DNA of 64,000 nt from positions 38,039 to 102,038 of the forward strand of contig DATJAO010000060.1 in assembly GCA_035516175.1 (NCBI GenBank), read 5' to 3'. Below are positions 27,484 to 36,014 of this stretch, piece after piece (within the stretch, counting starts at the first letter, position 1; each line of letters begins with the position of its first letter). The DNA is from DASPSR01 sp035516175 (GTDB taxonomy: Bacteria; Nitrospirota; UBA9217). The translations under genes and the position numbers were made by a program. Under the pieces are notes generated by a model. It was not told the DNA's origin. It worked only from the letters and a program-made list of their open reading frames with translations, and did no database searches.

Positions 27484-27579
27484 ATCTCTCTGCCCTCTTA
27501 ACGGTCATGGGGCAACGTGCCGGGTCCAAAGGTGGATTCTATCGCATTCCCTGGCCCCCCTGCTACTCGACCCTTGGCC

Positions 27580-28755
27580 CTATTTCTGGATCGTTTGTTT
27601 GATGCCCTTTACGGCCTGGCGGATACGATGCTCGTTCTCCACCAGAGCGAAGCGTACATATCCGTCTCCGTATTCACCGAAGCCGATGCCCGGTGAGACC
27701 GCCACCTTGGCCTCTTTGATGAGCTGCTTCGCAAACTCGAGCGATCCGATCCTCCTGAAGGGCTCAGGAATCTCAGCCCAGACGAACATCGTGGCCTTAG
27801 GTCTCTCAATGCTCCAACCCGCCTTATTCAGTCCATCTACGAGCGCGTCCCGCCGTGACTGATATGTATCGGTGATTTCTTTTACGCACTCCTGCGGCCC
27901 GTTCAGTGCGATGATGGACGCGATCTGGATCGGCTGGAACATGCCGTAGTCGAGGTAGCTCTTGATCTTAATGAGGGCGCCCACCGCGTCTCTGTTCCCC
28001 GCACAGAAACCCACGCGCCAGCCGGCCATGTTGTAGCTCTTGGTCAGGCTGTAAAATTCGACACCCACTTCTTTCGCGCCTTTGGCCTGCAGGAAACTCG
28101 GTGCACGGTAGCCGTCGAAGTTCAGGTCCGCATAGGCCAGATCATGAACTACCATGACATCATTCTCACGGGCAAAGTCAGCTATCTTCTGAAAGAACGC
28201 GACATCCACGACTGCTGTGGTCGGGTTGTTCGGGAAATTGATGATCAGCATCTTGGGTCTGGGCCAGGTGTTCTTGAAAGCCTCCTGCATGTCGGCGAAG
28301 AAGTCGCTGTCTTTCTTGAGGGGTATTGACCGCACTTCGCCGCCCGCGATGATCACACTGTATGGGTGGATGGGATAGGCCGGTGTAGTGGTCAGTACCA
28401 CGTCACCGGGTTCAACCGTGGCCAGGGCGAGATGGGACAGCCCTTCCTTTGAACCGATGGTCACCACTGCCTCGGTCTCAGGGTCGAGGTCAACATCATA
28501 GCGCCGTTTGTACCAATCACAGAGAGCGGTGCGAAGCTTTGTGATTCCCTTGGACGCGGAATATCGGTGGTTCTTCGGGTTCTTGGCTGCCTCGATCAGC
28601 TTGTCAACGATATGCTGCGGCGTACCTTGATCAGGATTGCCCATGCCGAGATCGATAATGTCCTCTCCTCGCCTGCGCGCCTCGATTTTCATGGCGTTGA
28701 CGATTGCAAAAACATAGGGCGGTAACCTCTTGATCCTGGCAAAGCGCTCAGGCAT
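27580..28755 (-). CDS. alaC: Alanine/aspartate-type aminotransferase (AlaC-like)
   Basis: A 391-residue class I aminotransferase. The PLP lysine is K239 in YSLTKSYNMAGWRVGF; the pyridine-binding F-P-N-N-P-T-T and H-D-x-A-Y-A-D-L are in place. The opening RLPPYVFAIVNAMKIEARRRGEDIIDLGMGNPD matches AlaC/YfdZ-type glutamate-pyruvate transaminases, which in this genomic context are usually the first gene before hom. An L,L-diaminopimelate aminotransferase is the main alternative. It is preceded by a strong promoter at 28820-28848. Confidence 0.85.
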   Translation of the reverse strand: MPERFARIKRLPPYVFAIVNAMKIEARRRGEDIIDLGMGNPDQGTPQHIVDKLIEAAKNPKNHRYSASKGITKLRTALCDWYKRRYDVDLDPETEAVVTIGSKEGLSHLALATVEPGDVVLTTTPAYPIHPYSVIIAGGEVRSIPLKKDSDFFADMQEAFKNTWPRPKMLIINFPNNPTTAVVDVAFFQKIADFARENDVMVVHDLAYADLNFDGYRAPSFLQAKGAKEVGVEFYSLTKSYNMAGWRVGFCAGNRDAVGALIKIKSYLDYGMFQPIQIASIIALNGPQECVKEITDTYQSRRDALVDGLNKAGWSIERPKATMFVWAEIPEPFRRIGSLEFAKQLIKEAKVAVSPGIGFGEYGDGYVRFALVENEHRIRQAVKGIKQTIQK

Positions 28756-28819
28756 TGCTATCTCTTTCTTTTTTCAAAGTTTTCAGCATCTAACCGCTTA
28801 AATTTAAAGAATAAAATTG

Positions 28820-28848
28820 ATAATAAAACAGTATCTAAATTTTGTCAA
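28820..28848 (-). promoter_or_regulatory. Strong promoter of the aspartate-family operon
   Basis: On the minus strand TTGACA (28848-28843), a 17-base spacer and TATTAT (28825-28820) sit 65 to 93 bases upstream of the alaC ATG, in very A/T-rich DNA. This probably drives alaC-hom-tusA-moeB-JAMM-thrC and onward. Confidence 0.7.
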
Positions 28849-28987
28849 TAAAAAACACTCTCCGAACAATAAAGTTATGATTTCCCGTTCATCAGACACA
28901 GAATTTCCATGCGATAACCACCCTTTTAGCTTACGGGGAACCATTTTAAGTTTGATTTTTCAATCTGTTTGTGTTACGTTTTACGGC

Positions 28988-30181
28988 ATGATTACGAGCG
29001 ACATCATAACGGATTCGCACAAATATATCATGAACACCTATAGTCGGCAGCCGATCGTGCTCGTAAAGGGCCGGGGTATGAAGGTTTACGACTCCGACGG
29101 CAGAGAGTATCTCGACTTCGTCGCGGGCGTGGCCACAACTAACCTGGGGCACTGCCATCCCCGTGTTGTCGTTGCGCTCCAGAAGCAGGCGCAGCGCCTC
29201 ATGCATGTGTCGAACCACTACCACAACGAACCACAGATCAATCTCGCGAAGATGCTCGCAAAGCACTCGTTCGCCGACAAATCTTTCTTTTGCAACTCAG
29301 GCACCGAAGCAATTGAGGCGGCCATCAAGCTGGCACGGAGATACAGCCGTGAGGTCCTGCGCCAAGACCGGTACGAGATCATAACCATGCGCGGTTCGTT
29401 CCACGGCCGTACGATGGGGGCTTTGGCTGCCACGGCCCAGGAGAAATTTCACACATCGTTCGAGCCACTGGTCCCTGGGTTCACGTATGTGCCCTTCAAT
29501 GATAGCACCGCCGTTGAGCGGGCGATCACCGACCGGACCTGCGCCGTGCTCGTTGAGCCCGTACAGGGCGAGGGCGGGGTAAACGTCCCGTCCGACGGAT
29601 ATCTAAAAGCACTCCGGGAAATCTGTGACCGGAGTAACATACTCCTTATGCTCGACGAGATACAGACCGGCATGGGCCGCACCGGAAAGCTTTTCGCCTA
29701 TGAGCACACCGGCATAACGCCGGATGTGGCGGCACTCGCCAAGGGCCTCGGCGCGGGCATGACTATCGGCGCTCTCCTCGCCACGGACAAGGCTGCCCAG
29801 GCATTCACACCGGGATCGCACGGATCTACCTTCGGCGGCAACCCGTTAACCTGTGCAGCGGCCATTGCGTCCCTTGAAGCATTGCTTGAAGACAATATCA
29901 TCATCCAGGCCGTGGAGGAGCTCAGCAGGCATTTCCTGGAGGGTCTTGATGATCTCAAGAAAAAATATGGTTTCGTAAAGGATGTACGTGGCAAAGGCCT
30001 CCTCATCGGCATGGAACTCGATTTCGAGGGCAAGGACATCGTCACCGCCTGTCTCAGGGAAGGGTACCTGATCAACTGCACTGTAGGAAACGTGCTGCGT
30101 TTCATGCCGCCGCTCGTCGTCACCACGGAAGAGATCGACCGTCTCATCAGCGTTCTCGACGGGATATTCGCAAAACATTGA
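28988..30181 (+). CDS. argD: Acetylornithine aminotransferase
   Basis: A class III (subgroup II) aminotransferase of 397 residues when started at ATG 28988, which matches the family start just before YIMNTYSRQPIVLVKGRG. Motifs: DFVAGVATTNLGHCHP, FFCNSGTEAIEAAIKLARRY, LMLDEIQTGMGRTG and the PLP-lysine region LAKGLGAG, then GSHGSTFGGNPL. It makes N-acetylornithine in arginine synthesis. A longer reading from 28817 adds an unlike 57-residue stretch and is rejected. No good ribosome site precedes 28988. argF follows, after a terminator-like hairpin. Confidence 0.92.
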   Translation: MITSDIITDSHKYIMNTYSRQPIVLVKGRGMKVYDSDGREYLDFVAGVATTNLGHCHPRVVVALQKQAQRLMHVSNHYHNEPQINLAKMLAKHSFADKSFFCNSGTEAIEAAIKLARRYSREVLRQDRYEIITMRGSFHGRTMGALAATAQEKFHTSFEPLVPGFTYVPFNDSTAVERAITDRTCAVLVEPVQGEGGVNVPSDGYLKALREICDRSNILLMLDEIQTGMGRTGKLFAYEHTGITPDVAALAKGLGAGMTIGALLATDKAAQAFTPGSHGSTFGGNPLTCAAAIASLEALLEDNIIIQAVEELSRHFLEGLDDLKKKYGFVKDVRGKGLLIGMELDFEGKDIVTACLREGYLINCTVGNVLRFMPPLVVTTEEIDRLISVLDGIFAKH

Positions 30182-30209
30182 GATTCATTACAGGGGGTCA
30201 TTTTTTAAA

Positions 30210-30240
30210 GGCGGCTTGCACAAGCCGCCTCTTACTTTTA
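30210..30240 (+). terminator. Terminator-like hairpin between argD and argF
   Basis: The arms GGCGGCTT and AAGCCGCC form a perfect 8-bp stem around GCAC (30210-30229), followed by a T-rich tail TCTTACTTTTA. The stem is strong; the tail is interrupted, so partial termination or a processing/stabilising hairpin is also possible. Confidence 0.6.
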
Positions 30241-30367
30241 GAGGATTCATACAACGAGTGACCCTGCGACCACAGATAAACACCGCTGATATCTCGGTTT
30301 CCTGTGTTCTTTTTTCCCCGTTTATCTGTCGTTTCATCGTAAGGCATTCTTTCTGACAGGAGAAGCA

Positions 30368-31288
30368 ATGAAAAAAGATCTACTTACGATTTTCGACCTT
30401 ACCTCAGGGGATATTAAAGCCATCCTCAAACGTGCTGCAGCCTTAAAAAAGAAGCAGACGCAGGGCAAAGTCCACCAGTCCCTGAAGGGTAAATCCCTCG
30501 GCATGATCTTTGAGAAATCATCCACGCGGACACGGGTGTCATTCGAGGTCGGCATGTACCAGCTCGGCGGCCAAGCGCTGTTCCTGTCCTCAAATGACCT
30601 CCAGATCGGACGCGGAGAGACCGTCACGGACACAGCGCGCACCCTGTCCCGTTTCCTAGACGCGATTATGATCCGCACCTTCGCCCAAGCCACAGTAGAA
30701 GAGCTGGCGAACCACGCATCGATACCCGTGATCAACGGTCTTACCGACCTTCACCACCCCTGCCAGGCCCTCGCCGATCTCTTCACCATACAGGAAAAAA
30801 AACGCACCTTGAAAGGGCTCAAGCTCGCGTACGTGGGGGATGGGAACAATGTCGCAAATTCGCTTATCCAGGCTTGCGTAAAGACCGGGATCCATTTCTC
30901 GATTGCAACCCCCCGGGGATATGAACTAGATATCGCCTTCGTGAACGAAGCCAGAACCGAAGCCGTCAAGACAGGCACGGTTGTCGAGATTACGGATGAC
31001 CCCTATCGTGCTGTCAAGAGCGCTGACATCGTATACACCGATGTCTGGGCGAGCATGGGTCAGGAAGCGGAACATGCCAAGCGACTCAAGGCGTTCCAGG
31101 GGTATCAAATCGATGCGAAACTCATTGGGGCCGCTGCCAAAGGAGCGCTCGTAATGCACTGCCTGCCAGCGCACCGCGGCGAAGAGATCTCCGCCGAGGT
31201 ACTCGACGGGCCACAGTCCGTGGTCTTCGACCAGGCAGAGAACCGTCTCCATACGCAGAAGGCTGTCCTGGAGATGCTCATGCGTTAG
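30368..31288 (+). CDS. argF: Ornithine carbamoyltransferase
   Basis: A 306-residue transcarbamylase. The carbamoyl phosphate loop is S51-S-T-R-T-R56, H-H-P-C-Q spans about 129-133, and the ornithine-binding H-C-L-P-A-H-R-G-E-E lies near 265. It converts ornithine and carbamoyl phosphate to citrulline. AGGAGA lies six bases before the ATG. It follows argD on the plus strand; other arg genes are outside the window. Confidence 0.95.
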   Translation: MKKDLLTIFDLTSGDIKAILKRAAALKKKQTQGKVHQSLKGKSLGMIFEKSSTRTRVSFEVGMYQLGGQALFLSSNDLQIGRGETVTDTARTLSRFLDAIMIRTFAQATVEELANHASIPVINGLTDLHHPCQALADLFTIQEKKRTLKGLKLAYVGDGNNVANSLIQACVKTGIHFSIATPRGYELDIAFVNEARTEAVKTGTVVEITDDPYRAVKSADIVYTDVWASMGQEAEHAKRLKAFQGYQIDAKLIGAAAKGALVMHCLPAHRGEEISAEVLDGPQSVVFDQAENRLHTQKAVLEMLMR

Positions 31289-31440
31289 TCACCAATACTT
31301 TGCCGACAGCAGTCATTGTTTGCAGATCGGGCTCTTTAGCGTGTTCGGTCATTATTTTAATTATAGCAGAAAGATGAACGATTGTATACTTTTTTAGTTA
31401 GGGCGGCAATATTCAGTTTGTTTTGGAACCAGCGCCTTAT

Positions 31441-31462
31441 ATCCCCTCCTGAAGGAGGGGAT
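31441..31462. repeat. Perfect 22-bp palindrome, REP-like
   Basis: ATCCCCTCCT, GA, AGGAGGGGAT: 10-bp arms with a two-base centre. No T-run follows on either strand, so it is not a classic terminator. Similar CCCCTCC/GGAGGGG palindromes occur dispersed in many bacterial genomes. Confidence 0.6.
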
Positions 31463-31594
31463 GTTACAGCGCAGATGATAAAACTGTAATAGCAGCTAAT
31501 AAACATTTATAATTTGATGATAATAAATCTAAAATTAGAATCTCACGCTGACTTTCCTCCCAAAAAGTGCTATAAGATATTCACGGGAACATAC

Positions 31595-31600
31595 TATAAT
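31595..31600 (+). promoter_or_regulatory. Possible -10 box for the C26 hydrolase gene
   Basis: A perfect TATAAT lies 20 bases before the ATG at 31620, with a GGGAGGTG ribosome site between them. No good -35 box is found at the right distance, so the assignment is weak. Confidence 0.3.
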
Positions 31601-31619
31601 CACGCAGGGAGGTGGGCAG

Positions 31620-32327
31620 ATGAAACCGTTAATCGGCGTTACCATGAACCTGGAGGTACAACCCGCTAGAAGCTTGAACATCATCGACCAGGACTACGGG
31701 AAGGCCGTGCTACAAGCGGGCGGGATCCCGTTACCAATTCTCGGGATGGAGACATCCATTCCCGATCTCGTTAAGCGCTTGGATGGTTTCCTTTTCACCG
31801 GCGGTGACGACATTCATCCGCGTTTTTATAAAGAGAAGCCGTTACCCGATGCGCGCATGTTGATCTCTCCCCATGGGCGCACCACATTCGAAATTGCGCT
31901 CTTTAAAGCCGCGGCCAGAGCAGGGAAACCGGTTCTCGCCATCTGTTACGGCACTCAGCTCGTTAACATCGCCCTGGGCGGGAAGCTCTACCAGGACATA
32001 ACCCTCCAGGTATCTGACCCCGTCAAACACAGAGCATCGCGCGCGGGAGAAAAGGTTTTCCATTTCATCGACATCTTCGAGGGCACCCTGCTCTCGCGCA
32101 TCATGGGTGCCTCGCGGATCCGCGTGCGGAGCGCTCACCACCAGAGCGTGAAGAATCCAGGCAGAGGTCTCCACCTCTCCGCGGTTGCCCACGACGGCGT
32201 CATTGAAGCGCTTGAGCCGAGGACAAAAAACTTTCTCATAGCAGTACAGTGGCACCCGGAAAAAACGCCCAATGACCAATACTCAAAGAAACTCTTCAAG
32301 GCGCTCGTCAGCGCATCAAAGAAATAA
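31620..32327 (+). CDS. Class I glutamine amidotransferase-like hydrolase (peptidase C26, PuuD-like)
   Basis: A 235-residue C26 protein: DGFLFTGGDDIHPRFY forms the substrate pocket, the nucleophile is C109 in AICYGTQ (many relatives have C-R-G), and H212 and E214 in V-Q-W-H-P-E complete the triad. Relatives hydrolyse gamma-glutamyl-GABA or other gamma-glutamyl compounds. No putrescine pathway genes are nearby, so the substrate is open. GGGAGGTG precedes the start. Its 3' end overlaps the next gene by 56 bases. Confidence 0.83.
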   Translation: MKPLIGVTMNLEVQPARSLNIIDQDYGKAVLQAGGIPLPILGMETSIPDLVKRLDGFLFTGGDDIHPRFYKEKPLPDARMLISPHGRTTFEIALFKAAARAGKPVLAICYGTQLVNIALGGKLYQDITLQVSDPVKHRASRAGEKVFHFIDIFEGTLLSRIMGASRIRVRSAHHQSVKNPGRGLHLSAVAHDGVIEALEPRTKNFLIAVQWHPEKTPNDQYSKKLFKALVSASKK

Positions 32328-33930
32328 TCCTTTCCCCACGGCCAGGGCATACGCTTCTCTTCCTGGCCTCATACTTATTGCTCTGCTTATCTTACCCGTG
32401 GGTGGCTGCCACTGGACGGATGAAGGGCGACTGCCCGGCTATCTCTATCTGCGGCTCAACAATAATCCCACAACACTCGACCCCGCGCTCATAACCGATG
32501 TCCAGGGCGGCGGCATAGCCGCAAAATTGTTCAATGGCCTTGTTCGCTTCAATGAAAATCTTGACATCATCGCGGACATTGCTCGCTCATGGAGGCTTTC
32601 CGAAGACCAGCTCACGTATACGTTTCGCCTCCGGCATGACGCTAGGTTCAGCAACGGAAGAAAGGTTACGGCCCGTGATTTCCAATTTTCTTTCGAGCGC
32701 GTGCTTACGCCGAAGACAAAGGCCCCCCTCACCTGGGTGCTCGATAAGATCGAGGGAGCGAACGATTTCATGGCGGGCAGGGCCGCAGCCATATCAGGCA
32801 TTCATGTGGTGGATGACCATACGCTCGTGCTCAAGCTCGAAAAACCTTTCGGACCGTTCCTGTCACTCCTTGCGATGACCACTGCGTACGTGGTCCCCCG
32901 CGAGGAGGTGGAGCGCCTGGGCCAGGACTTCGGTACGCACCCCATCGGGAGCGGCCCCTATGTCCTTGCGGAGTGGAAGCACGGGCAGTATCTCAGTCTC
33001 GCGGCAAGAGAAGATTACTTCGAAGGTAAACCGAAGCTCAACGGGATTTACTACCGCGTCATCCCGGAAGACCTCACGGCGGTCGTGGAATTCGAGACCG
33101 GACACCTCGATGTGCTCCTGATACCTTCCTCGGAGTACCGGCGTTATACGAACGATCCCGCATGGCGTGATCTGGTGTTCGGCAGGCCGGGTCTGAACAC
33201 TTATTATCTTGGTTTGAATTGCACCCGACCGCCTTTCAACGATGTGCGTGTGCGGCGCGCCGTGAACATGGCAATCGATCGGCAGCACATCCTGAACACG
33301 GTCTTCGAAAAAAGGGGCGCACTGGCGACGGGACCGATACCGCCGGAACTGTGGAAGGGCAGGACGTTGACCCGTACTGTGACAGGATACAGCTACGACC
33401 CTGAGAAGGCAAAAGCATTAATACGGGAGGCTGGTGCTGAGGGGGCCACGGTCAAAATCTATATCACCCTGGATGCGGAAGTCCTCGATATCGTCGAGGT
33501 TATTCAAAACTATCTGACTAAAGTTGGTCTCAAGGTCGAAATAATCCAGCTTGACTGGAGCGCCTTAAAACACGCGGTGAATGAGGGAGAGCCCGATGCG
33601 TTCTGGCTGTCATGGTGGGCTGACTATCCTGACCCGGAGAACTTCCTTTTTCCGCTCTTTCACTCAGCAAGCGTGGGTTCCGGAGGGAACCGCACGCGAT
33701 GCATGGACCCTGAACTCGACCGACTCATCGAGACCGCCCAGCGTACCATGAACGAAAAACAGCGATATCAACTTTACCGGCAGGCCGAGGATCGCATCAT
33801 AAAAAATGCCCCGTGGGTATTCATGTGGCATAGGGCAGATTATTTCGTCATCCAGCCGTGGGTTAAAAATTTCAAGATCTATCCTCTCTACTCCATCGAC
33901 AAGCGCGTGGACATAACCATAAGTCGCTAA
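32272..33930 (+). CDS. Peptide/oligopeptide-binding lipoprotein (SBP family 5)
   Basis: The 552-residue protein has a long basic N-terminus, a hydrophobic stretch LPGLILIALLILPV and a lipobox V-G-G-C near residue 46. The SBP_bac_5 body follows (LNNNPTTLDPALITDVQGGG, GNRTRCMDPELDRLI near the end), similar to DppA/OppA. It would bind peptides in the periplasm for an ABC importer, but no permease or ATPase gene lies nearby. The start at 32272 lies inside the preceding gene in another frame; no later ATG, GTG or TTG precedes the hydrophobic stretch, so the overlap appears real. Confidence 0.85.
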   Translation: MTNTQRNSSRRSSAHQRNNPFPTARAYASLPGLILIALLILPVGGCHWTDEGRLPGYLYLRLNNNPTTLDPALITDVQGGGIAAKLFNGLVRFNENLDIIADIARSWRLSEDQLTYTFRLRHDARFSNGRKVTARDFQFSFERVLTPKTKAPLTWVLDKIEGANDFMAGRAAAISGIHVVDDHTLVLKLEKPFGPFLSLLAMTTAYVVPREEVERLGQDFGTHPIGSGPYVLAEWKHGQYLSLAAREDYFEGKPKLNGIYYRVIPEDLTAVVEFETGHLDVLLIPSSEYRRYTNDPAWRDLVFGRPGLNTYYLGLNCTRPPFNDVRVRRAVNMAIDRQHILNTVFEKRGALATGPIPPELWKGRTLTRTVTGYSYDPEKAKALIREAGAEGATVKIYITLDAEVLDIVEVIQNYLTKVGLKVEIIQLDWSALKHAVNEGEPDAFWLSWWADYPDPENFLFPLFHSASVGSGGNRTRCMDPELDRLIETAQRTMNEKQRYQLYRQAEDRIIKNAPWVFMWHRADYFVIQPWVKNFKIYPLYSIDKRVDITISR

Positions 33931-34056
33931 GGCTTATTAAAGTCAGGCAAAGGATTGACCGACAGCAGATCGACTAAACTTCAAGTTTATATTGTCGCCT
34001 CTATGCTGTGCTCTGCTGTCTGCATTCTGTCTTCTTACACTGCCGGCAATCTGCGC

Positions 34057-34467
34057 TTACGCTACACTCGTTCGTTTCTCTTTCCCCCCTTTCCATTCAT
34101 GTGCCGATTTTTTGACCCTTGCTATCATCTCGGGCGTAAACTCCTTGATCCCATGGGCTTCCCTGGCATGGACCGCCGCTCCGTCTGCGAGCAGGTCTTC
34201 GGTCATAGCGATGTACCGCCACGTGCATTTCGGGCCCATATCGCAGTTATATTCCTTCAATACGAGATCGGCAGCACCCGCAGCATCGGCTGCAGTAGGG
34301 AACTTGAAAAGGTTTTTTATCTTTCCCACCATATCGGGACTAACCTCCCGCACTCCATGAACATCTCTCAAATGAACGGCCACGACATCGGCGAGCAGTT
34401 CTTCCGTTTTAGCTATATGTTTCCAGTTACATTTGTTTCCCAGGCTTTTGCAGGCAAACTCTCTCAT
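34057..34467 (-). CDS. Tandem DUF1059 protein
   Basis: A 136-residue protein made of two DUF1059 units. Unit 1 reads EFACKSLGNKCNWKHIAKTE and VHGVREVSPDMVGKIK; unit 2 reads EYNCDMGPKCTWRYIAMTED and AHGIKEFTPEMIARVK. Each keeps a C-x6-C pair and His residues that could bind metal. Most DUF1059 proteins are single units of about 60 residues, so this is an internal duplication. The function is unknown. ATG 34467 is chosen because GGAGG lies correctly upstream; an extended -10 promoter sits at 34527-34535. Confidence 0.82.
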   Translation of the reverse strand: MREFACKSLGNKCNWKHIAKTEELLADVVAVHLRDVHGVREVSPDMVGKIKNLFKFPTAADAAGAADLVLKEYNCDMGPKCTWRYIAMTEDLLADGAAVHAREAHGIKEFTPEMIARVKKSAHEWKGGKEKRTSVA

Positions 34468-34526
34468 AATCCGCCTCCTTTGATATTTCTCTCCCATGAT
34501 AATGAGATACCATCTATCTTAATTAG

Positions 34527-34535
34527 AGTATAGCA
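34527..34535 (-). promoter_or_regulatory. Extended -10 promoter for the DUF1059 gene
   Basis: The minus strand reads TGCTATACT, an extended -10 element (TGn then TATACT), 60 bases upstream of the ATG. No good -35 is seen, as is common for extended -10 promoters. Confidence 0.45.
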
Positions 34536-34649
34536 CAGGCCAGGAGGCAGTCGCAGGAGGCAGCGCTTGCCGAACAAGGATGTCGCTATGATGAGAATTT
34601 CCGGAACTCTTCGGGAAAAACAGTTTGAAATTCCGGCGGGAATAGAAAC

Positions 34650-34676
34650 GCCGGTTAAAATGATTTTTTAACCGGC
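34650..34676. terminator. Inverted repeat downstream of ccsA
   Basis: GCCGGTTAAA and TTTAACCGGC form a perfect 10-bp stem with a 7-base loop, 77 bases past the ccsA stop. The trailing sequence on the minus strand is only moderately T-rich (GTTTCTATT), so it is a weak terminator candidate. Confidence 0.45.
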
Positions 34677-34752
34677 AATTGAAATTACAACTAAAGTTGA
34701 AGTTCCGCAGTGCGATGATGCAAACCGGCTGAGGCGAGCCCGGGTAATTTTT

Positions 34753-35997
34753 CTAATTCATCCCTCCGTATGAATGGAGGCCGGAAAGCACCAGATTCAC
34801 CCCCAGATACGTGAATATGACCGCCAGGAAACCGACCGCCGAAATCACAGCCATCTGAGTGCCCTTCCATCCGCGAACATACCGGGCATGAAGATAGATG
34901 GCATAGATGAACCAGGTGATGAGCGACCATGTCTCTTTGGGGTCCCAGCCCCAATAGGTGCCCCATGCGCTGTTCGCCCAGACCGCTCCAGTGATGATAC
35001 CGCCGGTAAGGAGGGGCCATCCAATGGCGATCATGCGGTAGGTCACATCATCGAGCTGGTCTTGGGCTGGCATATACTGCTTCAGCAGGTTTTTGAGCCT
35101 CATTCCCTGCGACCATACGAGGCCGAACAGCCCCATAACGGCCGCCCAACTGACGAGAACGATGCTTATCGAGGAATTGAGAAAAGTCGATTCGAACATG
35201 TGTTTTTTGAACGACTCCCCTGCGGCAAGGTGCTTCAAGGTAATCAAATAGAAAAAATCGATAGCCATTGCCGCAAGCAGCCCAATTGCCAGGGTCACGC
35301 AGAGCGACCAGAACAGAAAGACCTGAGGTCTGTTCTTCGCCCCTGCCACGATCAAGTAGATGAACCATATAAGTATGAGCACGCCAATCCCCATCCAGAA
35401 CGCTGTCTTCATCCTCTCGCCAAGACCTGCCATGTAATATCCGAGGAGAGCCAGGACCACGATCGCCCCTAAGGCATACAAGAGATTTACGGCGGGCCCT
35501 CTTTCCTCGGTATCCATAAGGAGATAGATCATGCTGATGGCAAATGCCACGCCGAATGCGGCGTAGCCCAGGAAGCTTATCATGACGTGGTAAAACAGCC
35601 AGTTGCTTTTTAGCGCCGGCACCAGAGGGGTGATCTCGGAACTGACGCCGGAGACATTGATGAATGCAAGAGCAAGAAAGGCCACGGGCATCACGAATGC
35701 GCCGAATGCCCGCGTCTTGTACTTGAACTCAACGATGACGTAGATGAGCACCATACTCCAGGTGAAGAACACCAGTGATTCATAGAGATTGGACAGCGGC
35801 ACCCTTCCGATATCCATCTGGTATGACTCGCGCCACCGCAGAAGCAGGGCTATGGTCTGGATGACAAGACCCAAATACGTGACGCCCGAGGCGGCCTTAC
35901 CAATAACGTTCTTCTTGAACGCAAGGTAACTTATATAGAGCACCATGGCCACGAGATATGATAATGTCGCAATGTTAAAGAGTAAGGAGCTTTCCAT
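34753..35997 (-). CDS. ccsA: Cytochrome c biogenesis protein CcsA/CcsB (haem handling)
   Basis: A polytopic 414-residue membrane protein with about ten helices. Its hallmark is the haem-handling motif WGTYWGWDPKETWSLITW near residue 345, the WWD-type loop of system II. With ResB it moves haem across the membrane and ligates it to apocytochromes c. GGAGGG precedes the ATG. The resB gene is immediately upstream in the operon, 17 bases away. This implies c-type cytochromes in the organism. Confidence 0.93.
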   Translation of the reverse strand: MESSLLFNIATLSYLVAMVLYISYLAFKKNVIGKAASGVTYLGLVIQTIALLLRWRESYQMDIGRVPLSNLYESLVFFTWSMVLIYVIVEFKYKTRAFGAFVMPVAFLALAFINVSGVSSEITPLVPALKSNWLFYHVMISFLGYAAFGVAFAISMIYLLMDTEERGPAVNLLYALGAIVVLALLGYYMAGLGERMKTAFWMGIGVLILIWFIYLIVAGAKNRPQVFLFWSLCVTLAIGLLAAMAIDFFYLITLKHLAAGESFKKHMFESTFLNSSISIVLVSWAAVMGLFGLVWSQGMRLKNLLKQYMPAQDQLDDVTYRMIAIGWPLLTGGIITGAVWANSAWGTYWGWDPKETWSLITWFIYAIYLHARYVRGWKGTQMAVISAVGFLAVIFTYLGVNLVLSGLHSYGGMN

Positions 35998-36014
35998 CTA
36001 TCCCTCCGAAAAAA

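Larger units (their letters stand above)
31289..31619. other. A/T-rich spacer with a perfect palindrome
   Basis: No gene is seen in these 331 bases. They contain a 22-base perfect inverted repeat at 31441-31462 and a TATAAT box at 31595-31600 close to the next gene. The rest is A/T-rich with no reading frame of note. Confidence 0.5.

Noticed and set aside
28817..28987. 57-residue N-terminal extension of ArgD
   Set aside because: The extra sequence is unlike ArgD, A/T-rich and overlaps the divergent promoter.
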